Shown here piece by piece: positions 26,655 to 35,474 of a stretch of 64,000 nucleotides of DNA. The DNA lies in the NCBI RefSeq assembly GCF_023935105.1, contig NZ_CP096040.1:4030001-4094000 (forward strand), in the 5' to 3' direction. The stretch is from Caulobacter segnis. GTDB lineage: Bacteria; Pseudomonadota; Alphaproteobacteria; Caulobacterales; Caulobacteraceae. The position numbers were made by a program, and so were the translations under genes. The notes under the pieces were generated by a model. The model was given only the letters and a program-made list of their open reading frames with translations, did not search any database and was not told the origin of the DNA. Position 1 is the stretch's first letter; every line of letters starts with the position of its first letter.

Positions 26655-27594
26655 GAACGTCCTCCACGATCCACAAAACTAACTGGTCAAACGGGATCCC
26701 GACGTGGGCCGCCTGCTCGGGTGCGAGCGAGGTCGGCGTCATGCCGGGCTGCGTGTTGACCTCTAGAAGGACCAGAATGTCGTTAATGTCGTCATAACGG
26801 AGATCGGATCGGGTCACACCTTGGCAACCAAGAGCCGAGTGCGCCAATTCGGCCATCCGCATCGCTCTATCCCTTACACCATCAGGGATTGGGGCCGGCA
26901 GGACGTGGATCGAACCGCCTTCGGAGTACTTGGCCTCGTAGTCATAAAAACCTGTGGATGCACGAATATCGGTTACCGCCAGGGCCCTGGGACCATTTGG
27001 CTCACCCATGACCGCGACCGCCAGCTCCAGCCCTCGGATGTAAGGCTCGACCATCACCTCTTCGCCATAGGTCCAGGCGGGAGAGGCCAGCTCCTCGGGC
27101 GGGCGGTTGGCGCCCTCGAACACCAGGAACACGCCGACCGAGGATCCCTCGGCGTTGGGCTTCACGACATAGGGGGGCGGCAGCACATGGTCGCGCGCGA
27201 CATCGTGCCGGTTGTAGAGGCCGCCGCCCGGGACGATCACGCCGGCCGCCGCCAGCACGGCCTTAGCCTTGGCCTTGTCCATGGCCAGCGCCGAAGGCAG
27301 GACACCCGAGTGGGTGTAGGGCAGCTTCAGGGTTTCCAGGACGCCCTGGACACAGCCGTCCTCGCCCCATTCGCCGTGCAGGGCGTTGAACACCAGGTCC
27401 GGCTTGGTCGCCGTCAGCACCTGGGCGACGTCCTTGCCCGGATCGATCCGCGAGACCTTGGCGCCCAGCCGCTCCAGAGCGTCGGCGCAGGCCGAACCCG
27501 AGACCAGGCTGACCTTGCGTTCCGACGAAGGGCCGCCGAGCAGGACGGCGATATGGCGGCCGGCCAAGGGGGCGTTCTGGGGCTTGTCGGTCAT
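26623..27594 (-). CDS. ddl: D-alanine--D-alanine ligase
   Basis: ATP-grasp enzyme making the D-Ala-D-Ala dipeptide for peptidoglycan. The 323-residue protein carries [20 protein letters not shown] at the N-terminus, [19 protein letters not shown], and the ATP-grasp lysine region [20 protein letters not shown]. Metal ligands lie in [17 protein letters not shown]. The 3' third has noticeably more A+T than the rest of the cluster, apparently because it doubles as the ftsQ promoter region. The C-terminus overlaps ftsQ by 32 bases in another frame. Confidence 0.97.
   Translation of the reverse strand: MTDKPQNAPLAGRHIAVLLGGPSSERKVSLVSGSACADALERLGAKVSRIDPGKDVAQVLTATKPDLVFNALHGEWGEDGCVQGVLETLKLPYTHSGVLPSALAMDKAKAKAVLAAAGVIVPGGGLYNRHDVARDHVLPPPYVVKPNAEGSSVGVFLVFEGANRPPEELASPAWTYGEEVMVEPYIRGLELAVAVMGEPNGPRALAVTDIRASTGFYDYEAKYSEGGSIHVLPAPIPDGVRDRAMRMAELAHSALGCQGVTRSDLRYDDINDILVLLEVNTQPGMTPTSLAPEQAAHVGIPFDQLVLWIVEDVHARRNAGGTA
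26783..26798. promoter_or_regulatory. CtrA-type box inside ddl, upstream of ftsQA
   Basis: TTAA-TGTCGTC-ATAAC on the plus strand (minus: TTAT-N7-TTAAC) differs from the CtrA consensus at one base. It is 129-144 bases before the ftsQ start, in a locally AT-richer part of ddl. CtrA is known to activate ftsQA in C. crescentus. Confidence 0.55.
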
Positions 27595-27609
27595 TTGGCG
27601 CTCTGGTGA

Positions 27610-27740
27610 GCCTCCCCCTCGATGGGGAGGGTTGGGTGGGGGTGCCGCGCCGCATCGGACGCGTGAAACCCTTCCTAGAGACGCGGAAAGGCCGTGCCAA
27701 CACCCCCATCCCTACCCTTCCCCCATCAAGGGGGAAGGGA
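27610..27740. repeat. Large intergenic inverted repeat upstream of ddl
   Basis: Arm one (27611-27644) reads CCTCCCCCTCGATGGGGAGG then GTTGGGTGGGGGTG. Arm two (about 27698-27739) reads CAACACCCCCATCCCTACCC then TTCCCCCATCAAGGGGGAAG. The arms are imperfect complements of each other, and each also has its own hairpin (CCCCTCGATGGGG; CCCCCATCAAGGGGG). It fills most of the space between the M28 peptidase stop and ddl. Confidence 0.75.
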
Positions 27741-27757
27741 GAGCCAAAGTCGTGGGT

Positions 27758-29158
27758 TTAGTGCGAGGTCGCCGCCGGCGCCGCCGCCTTCAGCGCGCGG
27801 AAGTCGATGTCGCTGTCGGCCACCAGGTAGATGAAGCTGGCCCAGGCGGCGACGTTCTGCGCCAGTTCGTCCGGACGCACCTTGTTCAGGGTGTCGTCGG
27901 CGGTGTGGTGGTAGTCGAAGTAGCGCGAAGCGTCCTGCTCCAGCTCGATCGACGGCACCCCGGCCTCCTCCAGACCCTCGATGTCGGCGCCGCCGTGGCC
28001 CGTGGGGGCGCGGTTCACATAGATCTTCAGCGGGGCCAGCACGTTGGCAGCGGTCGTCGCCAGCGGATTGGCCGTCCCGCCGACCGGGAGGCGCAGCGAG
28101 AAGATGCGGTCCGCGCCGGTGTCGCTCTCGCCCGCCAGGACGATCTTGGGAACCTCGTCCTTGTGGGCGGCGATATAGGCTTCCGACGAACCGCCGCTCT
28201 CTTCCGAGCCCCACATCACCACGCGGATGGTGCGCTTGGGATGCTTGGGCAGGTCGCCGATCAGCTTGGCTGCCGCGGTGGTGATGGCGACGCCCGTGGC
28301 GTCGTCGAGGGCGCCGGTGCCGACGTCCCAGCTGTCAAGGTGGCCGCCGATGACGATCACCTCGTCCGGCTTCTCCGAGCCCTTGATCTCGCCCGAGATG
28401 TTCCAGGCGACATCGTTGGGATCGACGGTCGAGGCCAGCTTCAGCTTGATGCGCAGCGGGCCCTTCTTGGCCAGGCGCTCCAGTTGCTCGGCCTCGGGCA
28501 CGCCCATGGCGGCGGCGGGGATGGTGACCACGTCAGGACCAAAGCCGGTCACGCCCGTGTGCGGCACGGTCGAGTCCGAGGTCGAGACCGAGCGGATCAG
28601 CAGCGCCACGGCGCCGCGCTTGGCGGCCTCGACCGGGCCCGAGCGGCGCGAAATGCCCGCGACACCGTAGCCCGAGCCGTCCTGGGCCTTGACCATCGGC
28701 TGGGTGATGACGGCGATCTTGCCCTTCAGCGCGCCTTCGGGGGCGGCGATCATCTCGGCATAGGTGCGAAACAGGGCGACGTCGGCCTCGATGCCGCCCG
28801 CCGGCGTCGGGATGGTGCGGCCCAAGCCGACGATGCCGAGCTTCATCGGATAGGGACCGACCAGTTCGGCGCTCTCCTCGCCGCGCGTCCACGACGGCTT
28901 GGCGAACTGCTCGACCTTGATGTTGGTGAAGCCCAGCGCCTTGAACTTGGCCGCGCCCCAGTCCTTGGCGCGCTCCATGGCGGGCGAACCGACCAGGCGC
29001 GGACCGATGGTGGTGGTCAGGTCCTCGGTGATGTCCCAGGCGGTGCGATCCAGCAGCGCCTTGTCGCGCAGGGCTTCGGCGGTGCGGACGTCCTGAGCAT
29101 GGGCGACGCCCGAAATCAGCGCGAGGGCGGCCGAGGCGGCCAACAGACGACGGTACAT
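27758..29158 (-). CDS. Secreted M28-family metallopeptidase
   Basis: Exported zinc aminopeptidase/carboxypeptidase of 466 residues. Signal peptide MYRRLLAASAALALISGVAH then AQD. A PA-type insert spans the middle (GKIAVITQPMVKAQDGSGYG). Zinc residues are in GGHLDSWDVGTGALDDATG, WGSEESGGSSEAYIA and YFDYHHTADDTLNKV, the M28 pattern. ATG 29158 is used; a TTG two codons upstream is closer to a GGGAG site. It lies between murB and ddl on the same strand, an unusual place for a peptidase, and may act on peptides in the periplasm. Confidence 0.9.
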   Translation of the reverse strand: MYRRLLAASAALALISGVAHAQDVRTAEALRDKALLDRTAWDITEDLTTTIGPRLVGSPAMERAKDWGAAKFKALGFTNIKVEQFAKPSWTRGEESAELVGPYPMKLGIVGLGRTIPTPAGGIEADVALFRTYAEMIAAPEGALKGKIAVITQPMVKAQDGSGYGVAGISRRSGPVEAAKRGAVALLIRSVSTSDSTVPHTGVTGFGPDVVTIPAAAMGVPEAEQLERLAKKGPLRIKLKLASTVDPNDVAWNISGEIKGSEKPDEVIVIGGHLDSWDVGTGALDDATGVAITTAAAKLIGDLPKHPKRTIRVVMWGSEESGGSSEAYIAAHKDEVPKIVLAGESDTGADRIFSLRLPVGGTANPLATTAANVLAPLKIYVNRAPTGHGGADIEGLEEAGVPSIELEQDASRYFDYHHTADDTLNKVRPDELAQNVAAWASFIYLVADSDIDFRALKAAAPAATSH

Positions 29159-29247
29159 GAGCAAGGATTCTCCCCAATGGCGCGGGAGTCATAGCACCGG
29201 TCCGCGCCAGGGGGAGTCAGCAATGGCGTGAAGCGTGGCGGGCGCCT

Positions 29248-30171
29248 CTAAGCGGGGCGCCCGATCCGCTTGATCTCCCAGTCCAGCTGCACACCGGTCT
29301 TGTCCTTGACGTCGGCGCGGACCGCCTCGCCCAGGCCTTCCAGATCGGCGGCCGTCGCGTCGCCGGTGTTGATCAGGAAGTTGCTGTGCAGCGGTGAGAA
29401 CATCGCCCCGCCGCTCTTTCCATCCACGCTAAAGGGCTTGCCGCGCCAGCCGGCCTCATCGACCAACTTCCAGGACGAGTGACCCGGCGGGTTCTTGAAC
29501 GTCGAGCCGCCGGTCTTCTCACGGATCGGCTGGGTGGTCTCCCGGCGGCTGGTGATCTCGGCCATGCGGGCCTTGATCGCCTCGGGCGCGTCGGCGGTCC
29601 CTTCGAACACGGCGTCCAGCACGAAGACCGTGTCCCCGTCCTGCAAGGCGCTGTGACGATAGGTGTAGTGCAGGTCCTCGACGGACAGCTCCCGCACTTG
29701 GCCGGCGCGGTCCATCACCCGGACGGACTTCACGACATTGACGGTCTCGGAGCCGTAGCAGCCGGCGTTCATGATCACCGCGCCGCCGATGGTGCCGGGA
29801 ATGCCGGCGTAAAACTCCAGGCCGGCGATGCAGGCTTCGGCCGCCTTGCGGGCCAGGATGGCGTCCGGCACGGCGCTGCCGGCCTTGATGCGGTTGTCGC
29901 CCAGAGCCTCGACGGTGTTGAAGCCCTTGCCCAGCCGGATGACCACGCCCTCGACGCCGCCGTCGCGGACCAGCAGGTTCGAGCCGACGCCGATGGCCAG
30001 CACAGGCACGCTCGGATCCAGGGCCTTCAGGAAGTCCGAAAGGTCCTGTTCGTCGGCCGGCAGGAACACCACGTCGGCCGGACCGCCGACCCGAAACCAG
30101 GTGAACGGCGCCAGGGCCTCGTCGATCAGCAGCTTGCCCCTGACGGCGGGGAGCGAGGTCTTCCAGCTCAT
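29248..30171 (-). CDS. murB: UDP-N-acetylenolpyruvoylglucosamine reductase MurB
   Basis: FAD- and NADPH-dependent enzyme making UDP-MurNAc. 307 residues, type II-like length. FAD-binding features are [20 protein letters not shown] and [20 protein letters not shown]. Catalytic-site stretches are [19 protein letters not shown] and [19 protein letters not shown], with the proton-donating serine in [11 protein letters not shown] 30171 overlaps the murC stop by four bases. Confidence 0.97.
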   Translation of the reverse strand: MSWKTSLPAVRGKLLIDEALAPFTWFRVGGPADVVFLPADEQDLSDFLKALDPSVPVLAIGVGSNLLVRDGGVEGVVIRLGKGFNTVEALGDNRIKAGSAVPDAILARKAAEACIAGLEFYAGIPGTIGGAVIMNAGCYGSETVNVVKSVRVMDRAGQVRELSVEDLHYTYRHSALQDGDTVFVLDAVFEGTADAPEAIKARMAEITSRRETTQPIREKTGGSTFKNPPGHSSWKLVDEAGWRGKPFSVDGKSGGAMFSPLHSNFLINTGDATAADLEGLGEAVRADVKDKTGVQLDWEIKRIGRPA

Positions 30172-31586
30172 TTAGCCAGCGCTTCCAGCTGGCCCGGCAG
30201 GGCGTAGGACCACTGGGTGATGTCGCCGGCGCCCAGCAGGACGACCAGGTCGCCCGCCTTGGCCTCCTCGGCGATCAGGGCCGGCAAGGCCGCCGGGCTT
30301 TCCAGCGGCAAGGCGCGGCGGTGGCCGAACTTCTTGAGGCCCTCGACCAGATGGTCGCGGTCGACGCCCTCGATCGGCTGCTCGCCGGCCGTGTAGACGT
30401 CGGCGACGATCACCGTGTCGGCGTCGTTGAAGCAGCTACTGAACTCGGTCATCAGATCGCGCAGGCGGGTGTAGCGGTGTGGCTGGACCACGGCGATGAC
30501 CTTGCCCGTCGACACCGCGCGGGCGGCCTTCAGCACGGCGGCGATCTCGACCGGATGGTGGCCATAGTCGTCGATGACGCGGACGCCGTTGGCGACACCC
30601 GTGGTGGTGAAGCGACGCTTGACCCCGCCGAAGCCGGCCAGGCCCTTGCGGATCGATTCCGCGTCGACGCTCAGCTCGCGCGCCACGGCCACGGCGGCGG
30701 TGGCGTTCAGCACGTTGTGGTGACCGGCCATCGGCATCTTCAGGCCGTCGTAGCGGACGACCTCGCCGTCGCGCGGCGACACCACGATGTCGAACTTGGC
30801 GCCGTCCGGCCCCATCTCGATGTTCGAGACGCGGACTTCGGCCTGAGGGTTGGTCCCATAGGTCACCAGGCGGCGGTTCTGGATCCGCGAGGTCAGGGCC
30901 TGGACTTCCGGGTGATCGGTGCAGACCGCCGCGAAGCCGTAGAACGGGATGTTCTCGATGAAGTCCTGGAAGCCCTTCTTCACCGCGTCGAAGTCGCCCC
31001 AGTGATCCAGGTGCTCGGCGTCGATATTGGTGACGATGGCCACGGTCGACTTCAGCTTCAGGAACGAGCCGTCGCTCTCGTCGGCTTCGACGACGATCCA
31101 ATCGCCCTCGCCGACCTTGGCGTTGGTGCCGTAGGCGTTGATGATGCCGCCGTTGACCACGGTCGGGTCCAGGGCGCCGGCGTCCAGCAGGGCCGCGACC
31201 ATCGAGGTCGTGGTCGTCTTGCCGTGCGTGCCGCCCACGGCCACGGAGAACTGCAAGCGCATCAGCTCGGCCAGCATCTCGGCGCGACGGACCAGCGGCA
31301 GGCGCTTGTCACGGCCGGCGACCATTTCCGGATTGTCGGCCTTCACGGCCGTCGAATAGACGATGGCCGAGGCGCCCTCGACGTGGGCGGCGTCATGGCC
31401 GATGAAGATCCGCGCGCCCAGCTTCTCCAGCCGCTCGGTGTTGGCGCTGACCTTGGCGTCGCTGCCTTGGACGGTGTAGCCGATACGCAGCATGATCTCG
31501 GCGATACCGGACATGCCAATGCCGCCGATGCCGATGAAGTGCACGGGGCCGAGTTCGAAGGGGACGGGGCGTCTACGCTGGATCAT
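30168..31586 (-). CDS. murC: UDP-N-acetylmuramate--L-alanine ligase MurC
   Basis: Cytoplasmic ATP-dependent Mur ligase adding L-Ala to UDP-MurNAc. 472 residues. The N-terminal Rossmann motif is [18 protein letters not shown], the P-loop is [20 protein letters not shown] and the central motif is [10 protein letters not shown]. The C-terminal domain contains [18 protein letters not shown]. The start codon at 31586 lies directly on top of the start of the divergent gene at 31585 (shared CATG), and no clear Shine-Dalgarno site precedes it. Confidence 0.97.
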   Translation of the reverse strand: MIQRRRPVPFELGPVHFIGIGGIGMSGIAEIMLRIGYTVQGSDAKVSANTERLEKLGARIFIGHDAAHVEGASAIVYSTAVKADNPEMVAGRDKRLPLVRRAEMLAELMRLQFSVAVGGTHGKTTTTSMVAALLDAGALDPTVVNGGIINAYGTNAKVGEGDWIVVEADESDGSFLKLKSTVAIVTNIDAEHLDHWGDFDAVKKGFQDFIENIPFYGFAAVCTDHPEVQALTSRIQNRRLVTYGTNPQAEVRVSNIEMGPDGAKFDIVVSPRDGEVVRYDGLKMPMAGHHNVLNATAAVAVARELSVDAESIRKGLAGFGGVKRRFTTTGVANGVRVIDDYGHHPVEIAAVLKAARAVSTGKVIAVVQPHRYTRLRDLMTEFSSCFNDADTVIVADVYTAGEQPIEGVDRDHLVEGLKKFGHRRALPLESPAALPALIAEEAKAGDLVVLLGAGDITQWSYALPGQLEALAK

Positions 31587-32106
31587 GAAAAGCCGATTAG
31601 ACCAATTCCGCGCGCCGCGAAACGCCCTCCTGGCCCTGGCCGTGAGCGCATCCCCAGCTTGGGCGCAGACGCCCGCTCTGGCTACCTCGCCGGCTCCGCT
31701 TGAATTGCGCCTAGCGGATGTGGGGCGGTTCGCCAGCTTCGTGGATCTGACGAGCCGCGCGCACGAGGGCTCGACCGTGCGGGTTCGCGTGCTCCAGGTG
31801 GCCGAGGCCGACTTCGAAGTCGCCGGCGAAGCCTATTGGGGCGGCTGGCGCCACGAGGTCGTCGACTGCAAGGCCCATACCCTGGCCCATGTCGGCTTTT
31901 CCAGCCTGCGCGCCACTGGCCGCGAAGGCCCGGTGATGGGCGACCGCCGCCCGGCCGTCGTCCCCGCTGCGGGCGGTACGGACGAGGCGGTGCTTAAGGT
32001 CGTGTGCGACGGCTGGAAGCCGTTCGCGAAGGTTCCGGTGGCGGCGAGCGTCGAGGACGCAGTGAGGCTCGGCCGGCCGCTGATCGAGACGGGGGCGGAG
32101 CCCTAG
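31585..32106 (+). CDS. Hypothetical exported protein divergent from murC
   Basis: Protein of 173 residues with a likely signal peptide ([20 protein letters not shown], then SASPAWAQ). The mature part is beta-rich with two Cys ([26 protein letters not shown]) that could form a disulphide. No domain is recognised. It ends LIETGAEP, and a degraded copy of that 3' end recurs at about 32215-32242. Its start overlaps that of murC head to head, so its translation signal and promoter must lie inside murC. The frame is also open upstream of 31585. Confidence 0.65.
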   Translation: MKSRLDQFRAPRNALLALAVSASPAWAQTPALATSPAPLELRLADVGRFASFVDLTSRAHEGSTVRVRVLQVAEADFEVAGEAYWGGWRHEVVDCKAHTLAHVGFSSLRATGREGPVMGDRRPAVVPAAGGTDEAVLKVVCDGWKPFAKVPVAASVEDAVRLGRPLIETGAEP

Positions 32107-32214
32107 CCGCAACCTGGGCCCGGCGTGGCTTCAGCTTCGACGGCAGGGCCACCTGATTGAGAAGTTCGTGCGGGCAGATACCGCAGCTTCCTGCGGCAAC
32201 TGGGGGTGGAGGGA

Positions 32215-32242
32215 CGTTGATCGAGACAGGAGGCGAGCCCTG
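32215..32242 (+). repeat. Degraded copy of the 3' end of the upstream gene
   Basis: TTGATCGAGACAGGAGGCGA then GCCCTGG resembles the last codons of the 31585 gene (CTGATCGAGACGGGGGCGGA then GCCCTAG, 32083-32106), about 130 bases apart. It would encode LIETGGEP. This suggests a partial tandem duplication that has decayed. Confidence 0.45.
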
Positions 32243-32250
32243 GACGACGC

Positions 32251-32521
32251 TCAGCGATCGCGCCTCGCGCTGGACGCCTCAATCAGGAAGCGGATCATCT
32301 GACTCACGCCAAACACCACTGCGGGGAATGCGTAGCAGAGGACCGGCGGCAAGCCATTCGAGACTCCGTTGGCCCGGCTGGTGAGCAGAAAGAATGTCCC
32401 CGGAGAGAAAGCCGAGAATCGTGGTCACCAGAAGCCATAGACCGACGAAAAAAAACGGAAAGAACGCCAGAAAGTTCGCGCCGGTCTGACCCATGAGCCC
32501 ACCCGTAAACCACGCGGTCAA
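32251..32521 (-). pseudogene. Small membrane protein gene broken by a +1 frameshift
   Basis: The minus-strand frame from TTG 32521 (or ATG 32494) encodes a transmembrane helix, NFLAFFPFFFVGLWLLVTTI. It then runs out of frame after GFLSG at a GGGG run (32398-32401). Removing one G joins it to TFFLLTSRANGVSNGLPPVL followed by a second helix (YAFPAVVFGVSQMIRFLIEA) and a basic end SSARRDR before a stop at 32251. The restored product would be about 80-89 residues with two to three membrane segments. It follows murG by 31 bases. Function unknown; a sequencing error in the G run is possible. Confidence 0.6.
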
Positions 32522-32552
32522 GCTAACGCTTGCGTGCTTGGACTTCCATCCG

Positions 32553-33638
32553 CTACCGCGCCGTCTTCTCCACTAGGTCCGCCAGCGCTTCGGCCGCGTC
32601 AGGCGTCGCCACCGACCGCGCGCCCGCCGCCATCCGGCCCAGACGCTCAGGATCCTTCAGCAGCGCGTTCAGCGCCCCGGCCATGGCGTCCACGGTCAGC
32701 TCGTCCTCAAGGCACACGGCCGCGCCGCCCGCCTCTTCCAGGAGCCTGGCGTTGAAGCGCTGGTGATCGTCGGCGGCGATCTTTAGCGGCACCAGGATCG
32801 AAGGCCGGCCGGCAACGGCCAGTTCGGTGCAGGTCGAGGCGCCCGAGCGGCCGATCACCAGATGCGACTGGCGCAGATAGCCGGCCATGTCGCGGAAGAA
32901 CGGCGCGACCTCGCAGTCGACCATGGCGTTGCGATAGGTCTTGCGGGCCTGCTCCATGCTCTCGGCGCGGGCCTGCTGGAACACCTTCAAGCGGCTGCGG
33001 AGGTCCTCGGGCAGCTTGGCCACGGCCTCGGGGATCAACTCGGACAGCAGGCGCGCGCCCTGGCTGCCGCCGGTGACCAGCACCCGCAGCTGCACCTCGG
33101 GCGGCAGATAGGGCGTGTCGTAGAGCGCGCGCACCGGCGGGCGCACGGGATTGCCGACGATATGCGCGCGGGCCTTCACCTTGGGCGTGGCCATCTGCAG
33201 GGTCGGGAACGCGCAGGCGACCGCGTCGACACCCGGCGCCAGGAAGCGGTTCACGCGGCCCAGAACCGCGTTCTGCTCGTGGATCACCGTCGGGCGGTTC
33301 TGGCTGAGCGCGCCCAGCAGCGCCGGCAGCGCGGGATAGCCGCCGAAGCCGACGACCACGGCGGGGTCCAGGCGCTTAAAGGCCGCGCGGGCCTCCAGCA
33401 CGCCCTGCATCACCACGAAGCCGGCCTTGATCATGCCGAGCGGATCGTTGGCCTTGGCGGTGGCGGCCGACAGCGCCAGGCGCTCCTGCGCGGGGAACTT
33501 GTCGGCGTACAGCGCGCCGCGGTCGTCCGTGGCCAGCACGACGCGCCAGCCGCGCGCGGCCAGGACCTCGGCGAGGGCCTGGGCGGGGAACATGTGACCG
33601 CCGGTGCCCCCGGCGGCGACGATAGCCAGCTTGCTCAT
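32553..33638 (-). CDS. murG: UDP-N-acetylglucosamine transferase MurG
   Basis: Peripheral membrane glycosyltransferase that converts lipid I to lipid II. 361 residues. The N-terminal GGTGGHMFPAQALAEVLAAR loop and the C-terminal donor-site stretch LVIGRSGASTCTELAVAGRP are diagnostic, and VTGGSQGARLLSELIPEA is the central motif. The start lies one base beyond the ftsW stop, so the two are translationally coupled. Confidence 0.98.
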   Translation of the reverse strand: MSKLAIVAAGGTGGHMFPAQALAEVLAARGWRVVLATDDRGALYADKFPAQERLALSAATAKANDPLGMIKAGFVVMQGVLEARAAFKRLDPAVVVGFGGYPALPALLGALSQNRPTVIHEQNAVLGRVNRFLAPGVDAVACAFPTLQMATPKVKARAHIVGNPVRPPVRALYDTPYLPPEVQLRVLVTGGSQGARLLSELIPEAVAKLPEDLRSRLKVFQQARAESMEQARKTYRNAMVDCEVAPFFRDMAGYLRQSHLVIGRSGASTCTELAVAGRPSILVPLKIAADDHQRFNARLLEEAGGAAVCLEDELTVDAMAGALNALLKDPERLGRMAAGARSVATPDAAEALADLVEKTAR

Positions 33639-33639
33639 C

Positions 33640-34812
33640 TTACGCGAAAGCGCCGCCGAGGCTGAACTCGCCCGTCGCCCCGTAGGCGCCGGGGCGCTTG
33701 CGCACCAAGGCCAGGGCCATGCCCAAAGTCAAACCCATCGCGAGCATCGAAGAGCCCCCGTAACTGATGAACGGTAGCGTCATGCCCTTGGTCGGGATCA
33801 TGTTCAAGTTTACCGCGATGTTGATGATAGCTTGTTGCCCCACCAGGACGAACAGGCCCGCCGCCGCGACCTGCTCGAATGGCTCGTTCAGCTTCATGGC
33901 CTTGTACAGCCCGCGCACCACGACGAAGGCGAACAGCGCGATCAGGGCCCACGAGAAGATCAGGCCGTATTCCTCGGCCGCCACCGAATAGATGAAGTCG
34001 GTGTGCAGGTCGGGCACATGGCGCTTCATGACGCCCTCGCCCGGGCCGCGCCCGAACAGGCCACCGGCGCGAATGGCCTCGGCGGCGCGGGTGACCTGGT
34101 GGGTGTCGGCCTGGTCGGGGCTGAGGAACTTCTGCACACGGGCGTGCACGTGGTCGAACAGGAAGTAGGTCGAGCCCAGGCCGGCCAGGGCGACCGCGCC
34201 CAGGCCCATGATCCACGAGATCGGCACGCCGGCCATCCAGAAAGCCGCCCCGAAGGCGATGGTGATCAGCACGGTCTGACCGACGTCCGGCTGGATCAGC
34301 AGCAGGGCCACGGCGATGAAATAGAGCAGGAAGGCGATCGAGACACCGGGCACGCCCTCGCCCTTCTGGCCCTCGGCGAACATCCACGAGACCAGCACGA
34401 TCAGGGCCGGCTTCATGAACTCGGACGGCTGCAGGGTGAAGCCCCCGAACTGCAGCCAGCGCGTGGCCCCCTTGGCGTTGTGGCCGATGAACGGCAGGGC
34501 GATCATCACCGCGATCGCCGCGATGTAGATGAAGAAGGCGGCCCGCCGGATCCCCTTCGGCGACAGCATCGACACGGCCAGCATCAGCACCGACGAGGCG
34601 CTGGCGAAGAAGCACATGCGGATGGCGAAGTGGAACTGGTCGTCGATGCCGATCCTCTGGGCCGCCGCCGGGCTGGAGGCGAACGACAGCAGCATGCCCA
34701 GGGTCACCAGCAGCGCCGTCGCGCCCAGCAGCCAGCGATCCGTCGTCCACCACCACAGGCCGATCGCGGTGCGGTCGGTGCGAGCGAAGGCGTGGGTGGG
34801 GTTGGAGGCCAT
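33640..34812 (-). CDS. ftsW: Peptidoglycan glycosyltransferase FtsW (SEDS family)
   Basis: Polytopic SEDS protein polymerising septal lipid II together with FtsI. 390 residues with about ten hydrophobic segments. Family signatures: GFTLQPSEFMKPALIVLVSW, IQPDVGQTVLITIAFGAAFW with the catalytic Asp, and the C-terminal IPTKGMTLPFISYGGSSMLA. It is preceded by an 89-base space and trxC rather than by murD, because extra genes are inserted at this point of the cluster. Confidence 0.97.
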   Translation of the reverse strand: MASNPTHAFARTDRTAIGLWWWTTDRWLLGATALLVTLGMLLSFASSPAAAQRIGIDDQFHFAIRMCFFASASSVLMLAVSMLSPKGIRRAAFFIYIAAIAVMIALPFIGHNAKGATRWLQFGGFTLQPSEFMKPALIVLVSWMFAEGQKGEGVPGVSIAFLLYFIAVALLLIQPDVGQTVLITIAFGAAFWMAGVPISWIMGLGAVALAGLGSTYFLFDHVHARVQKFLSPDQADTHQVTRAAEAIRAGGLFGRGPGEGVMKRHVPDLHTDFIYSVAAEEYGLIFSWALIALFAFVVVRGLYKAMKLNEPFEQVAAAGLFVLVGQQAIINIAVNLNMIPTKGMTLPFISYGGSSMLAMGLTLGMALALVRKRPGAYGATGEFSLGGAFA

Positions 34813-34901
34813 GGCCGCAGATTCGGACCGCAGGGTTAATCAAATCTTGCTGTGCCGTTCTACGCCGGTGGACAGGCGTCGAAAAGCGCGGATCGACGCG
34901 T

Positions 34902-35333
34902 TCAGCCCAGCGCGCGGCGCGTCCAGTCGACGATCTGGCTCGCGCTCATGGCCCCGGCCTGGCGCGCGACCGGCTGGCCGTCGCGAAACAGGATCAGGGT
35001 CGGGATGCTGCTGACGTTCAGCGCGCCGGCGGCGGCCTGCTCGGCGTCGGAGTCCAGCTTCAGGAGACGCGCGGCCGGCTCCAGCTGGCGGGCGGCGGCC
35101 TCGAAGTTCGGCGCCATGGTCCGGCACGGTCCGCACCACGGCGCCCAGACGTCCAGCAGCAGGGCCACGCCCTTGGTGAGTCGGCGATGGCGGTCCAGGT
35201 CGGCGCCGGTCACCGCCGTCGGCGCGCCGGTGAACAGGTCCGCCTTGCAGCGGCCGCACTTGGCCGTCAGTGGATCGCGATCCTGCGGCAGCCTGTTGCC
35301 GGCGCCGCACTTGACGCAAACGACCTGGGACAC
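34902..35333 (-). CDS. trxC: Thioredoxin 2 (TrxC type, with N-terminal zinc ribbon)
   Basis: Cytoplasmic disulphide reductase of 143 residues. The GTG at 35333 is chosen because GGAGG lies 7 bases upstream and it gives the full zinc ribbon, CVKCGAGN and CGRCKADLF at residues 6-35. The thioredoxin fold follows with the active site WAPWCGPCRTMAP and the cis-Pro region SSIPTLILFRDGQPVA. It is divergent from the histidine kinase gene and upstream of ftsW on the same strand. Confidence 0.93.
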   Translation of the reverse strand: MSQVVCVKCGAGNRLPQDRDPLTAKCGRCKADLFTGAPTAVTGADLDRHRRLTKGVALLLDVWAPWCGPCRTMAPNFEAAARQLEPAARLLKLDSDAEQAAAGALNVSSIPTLILFRDGQPVARQAGAMSASQIVDWTRRALG

Positions 35334-35474
35334 GGATCGGCCTCCTTCACCGCGAAATTCCGAAGGGCGAACACGCGCCACCATCGCGCCGTTCCCCGAA
35401 ACACGAATGGCACAGCTTGAATTCGCGAACCAAGCAGTCAAGCAGTGAACATGAACCCAGGGTGGCAGGGGCGT

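Noticed and set aside
32157..32384. 75-codon plus-strand frame between the exported-protein gene and murG
   Set aside because: Only the part resembling a duplicated gene end is meaningful; the rest is antisense to the broken membrane-protein gene and lacks a start signal.
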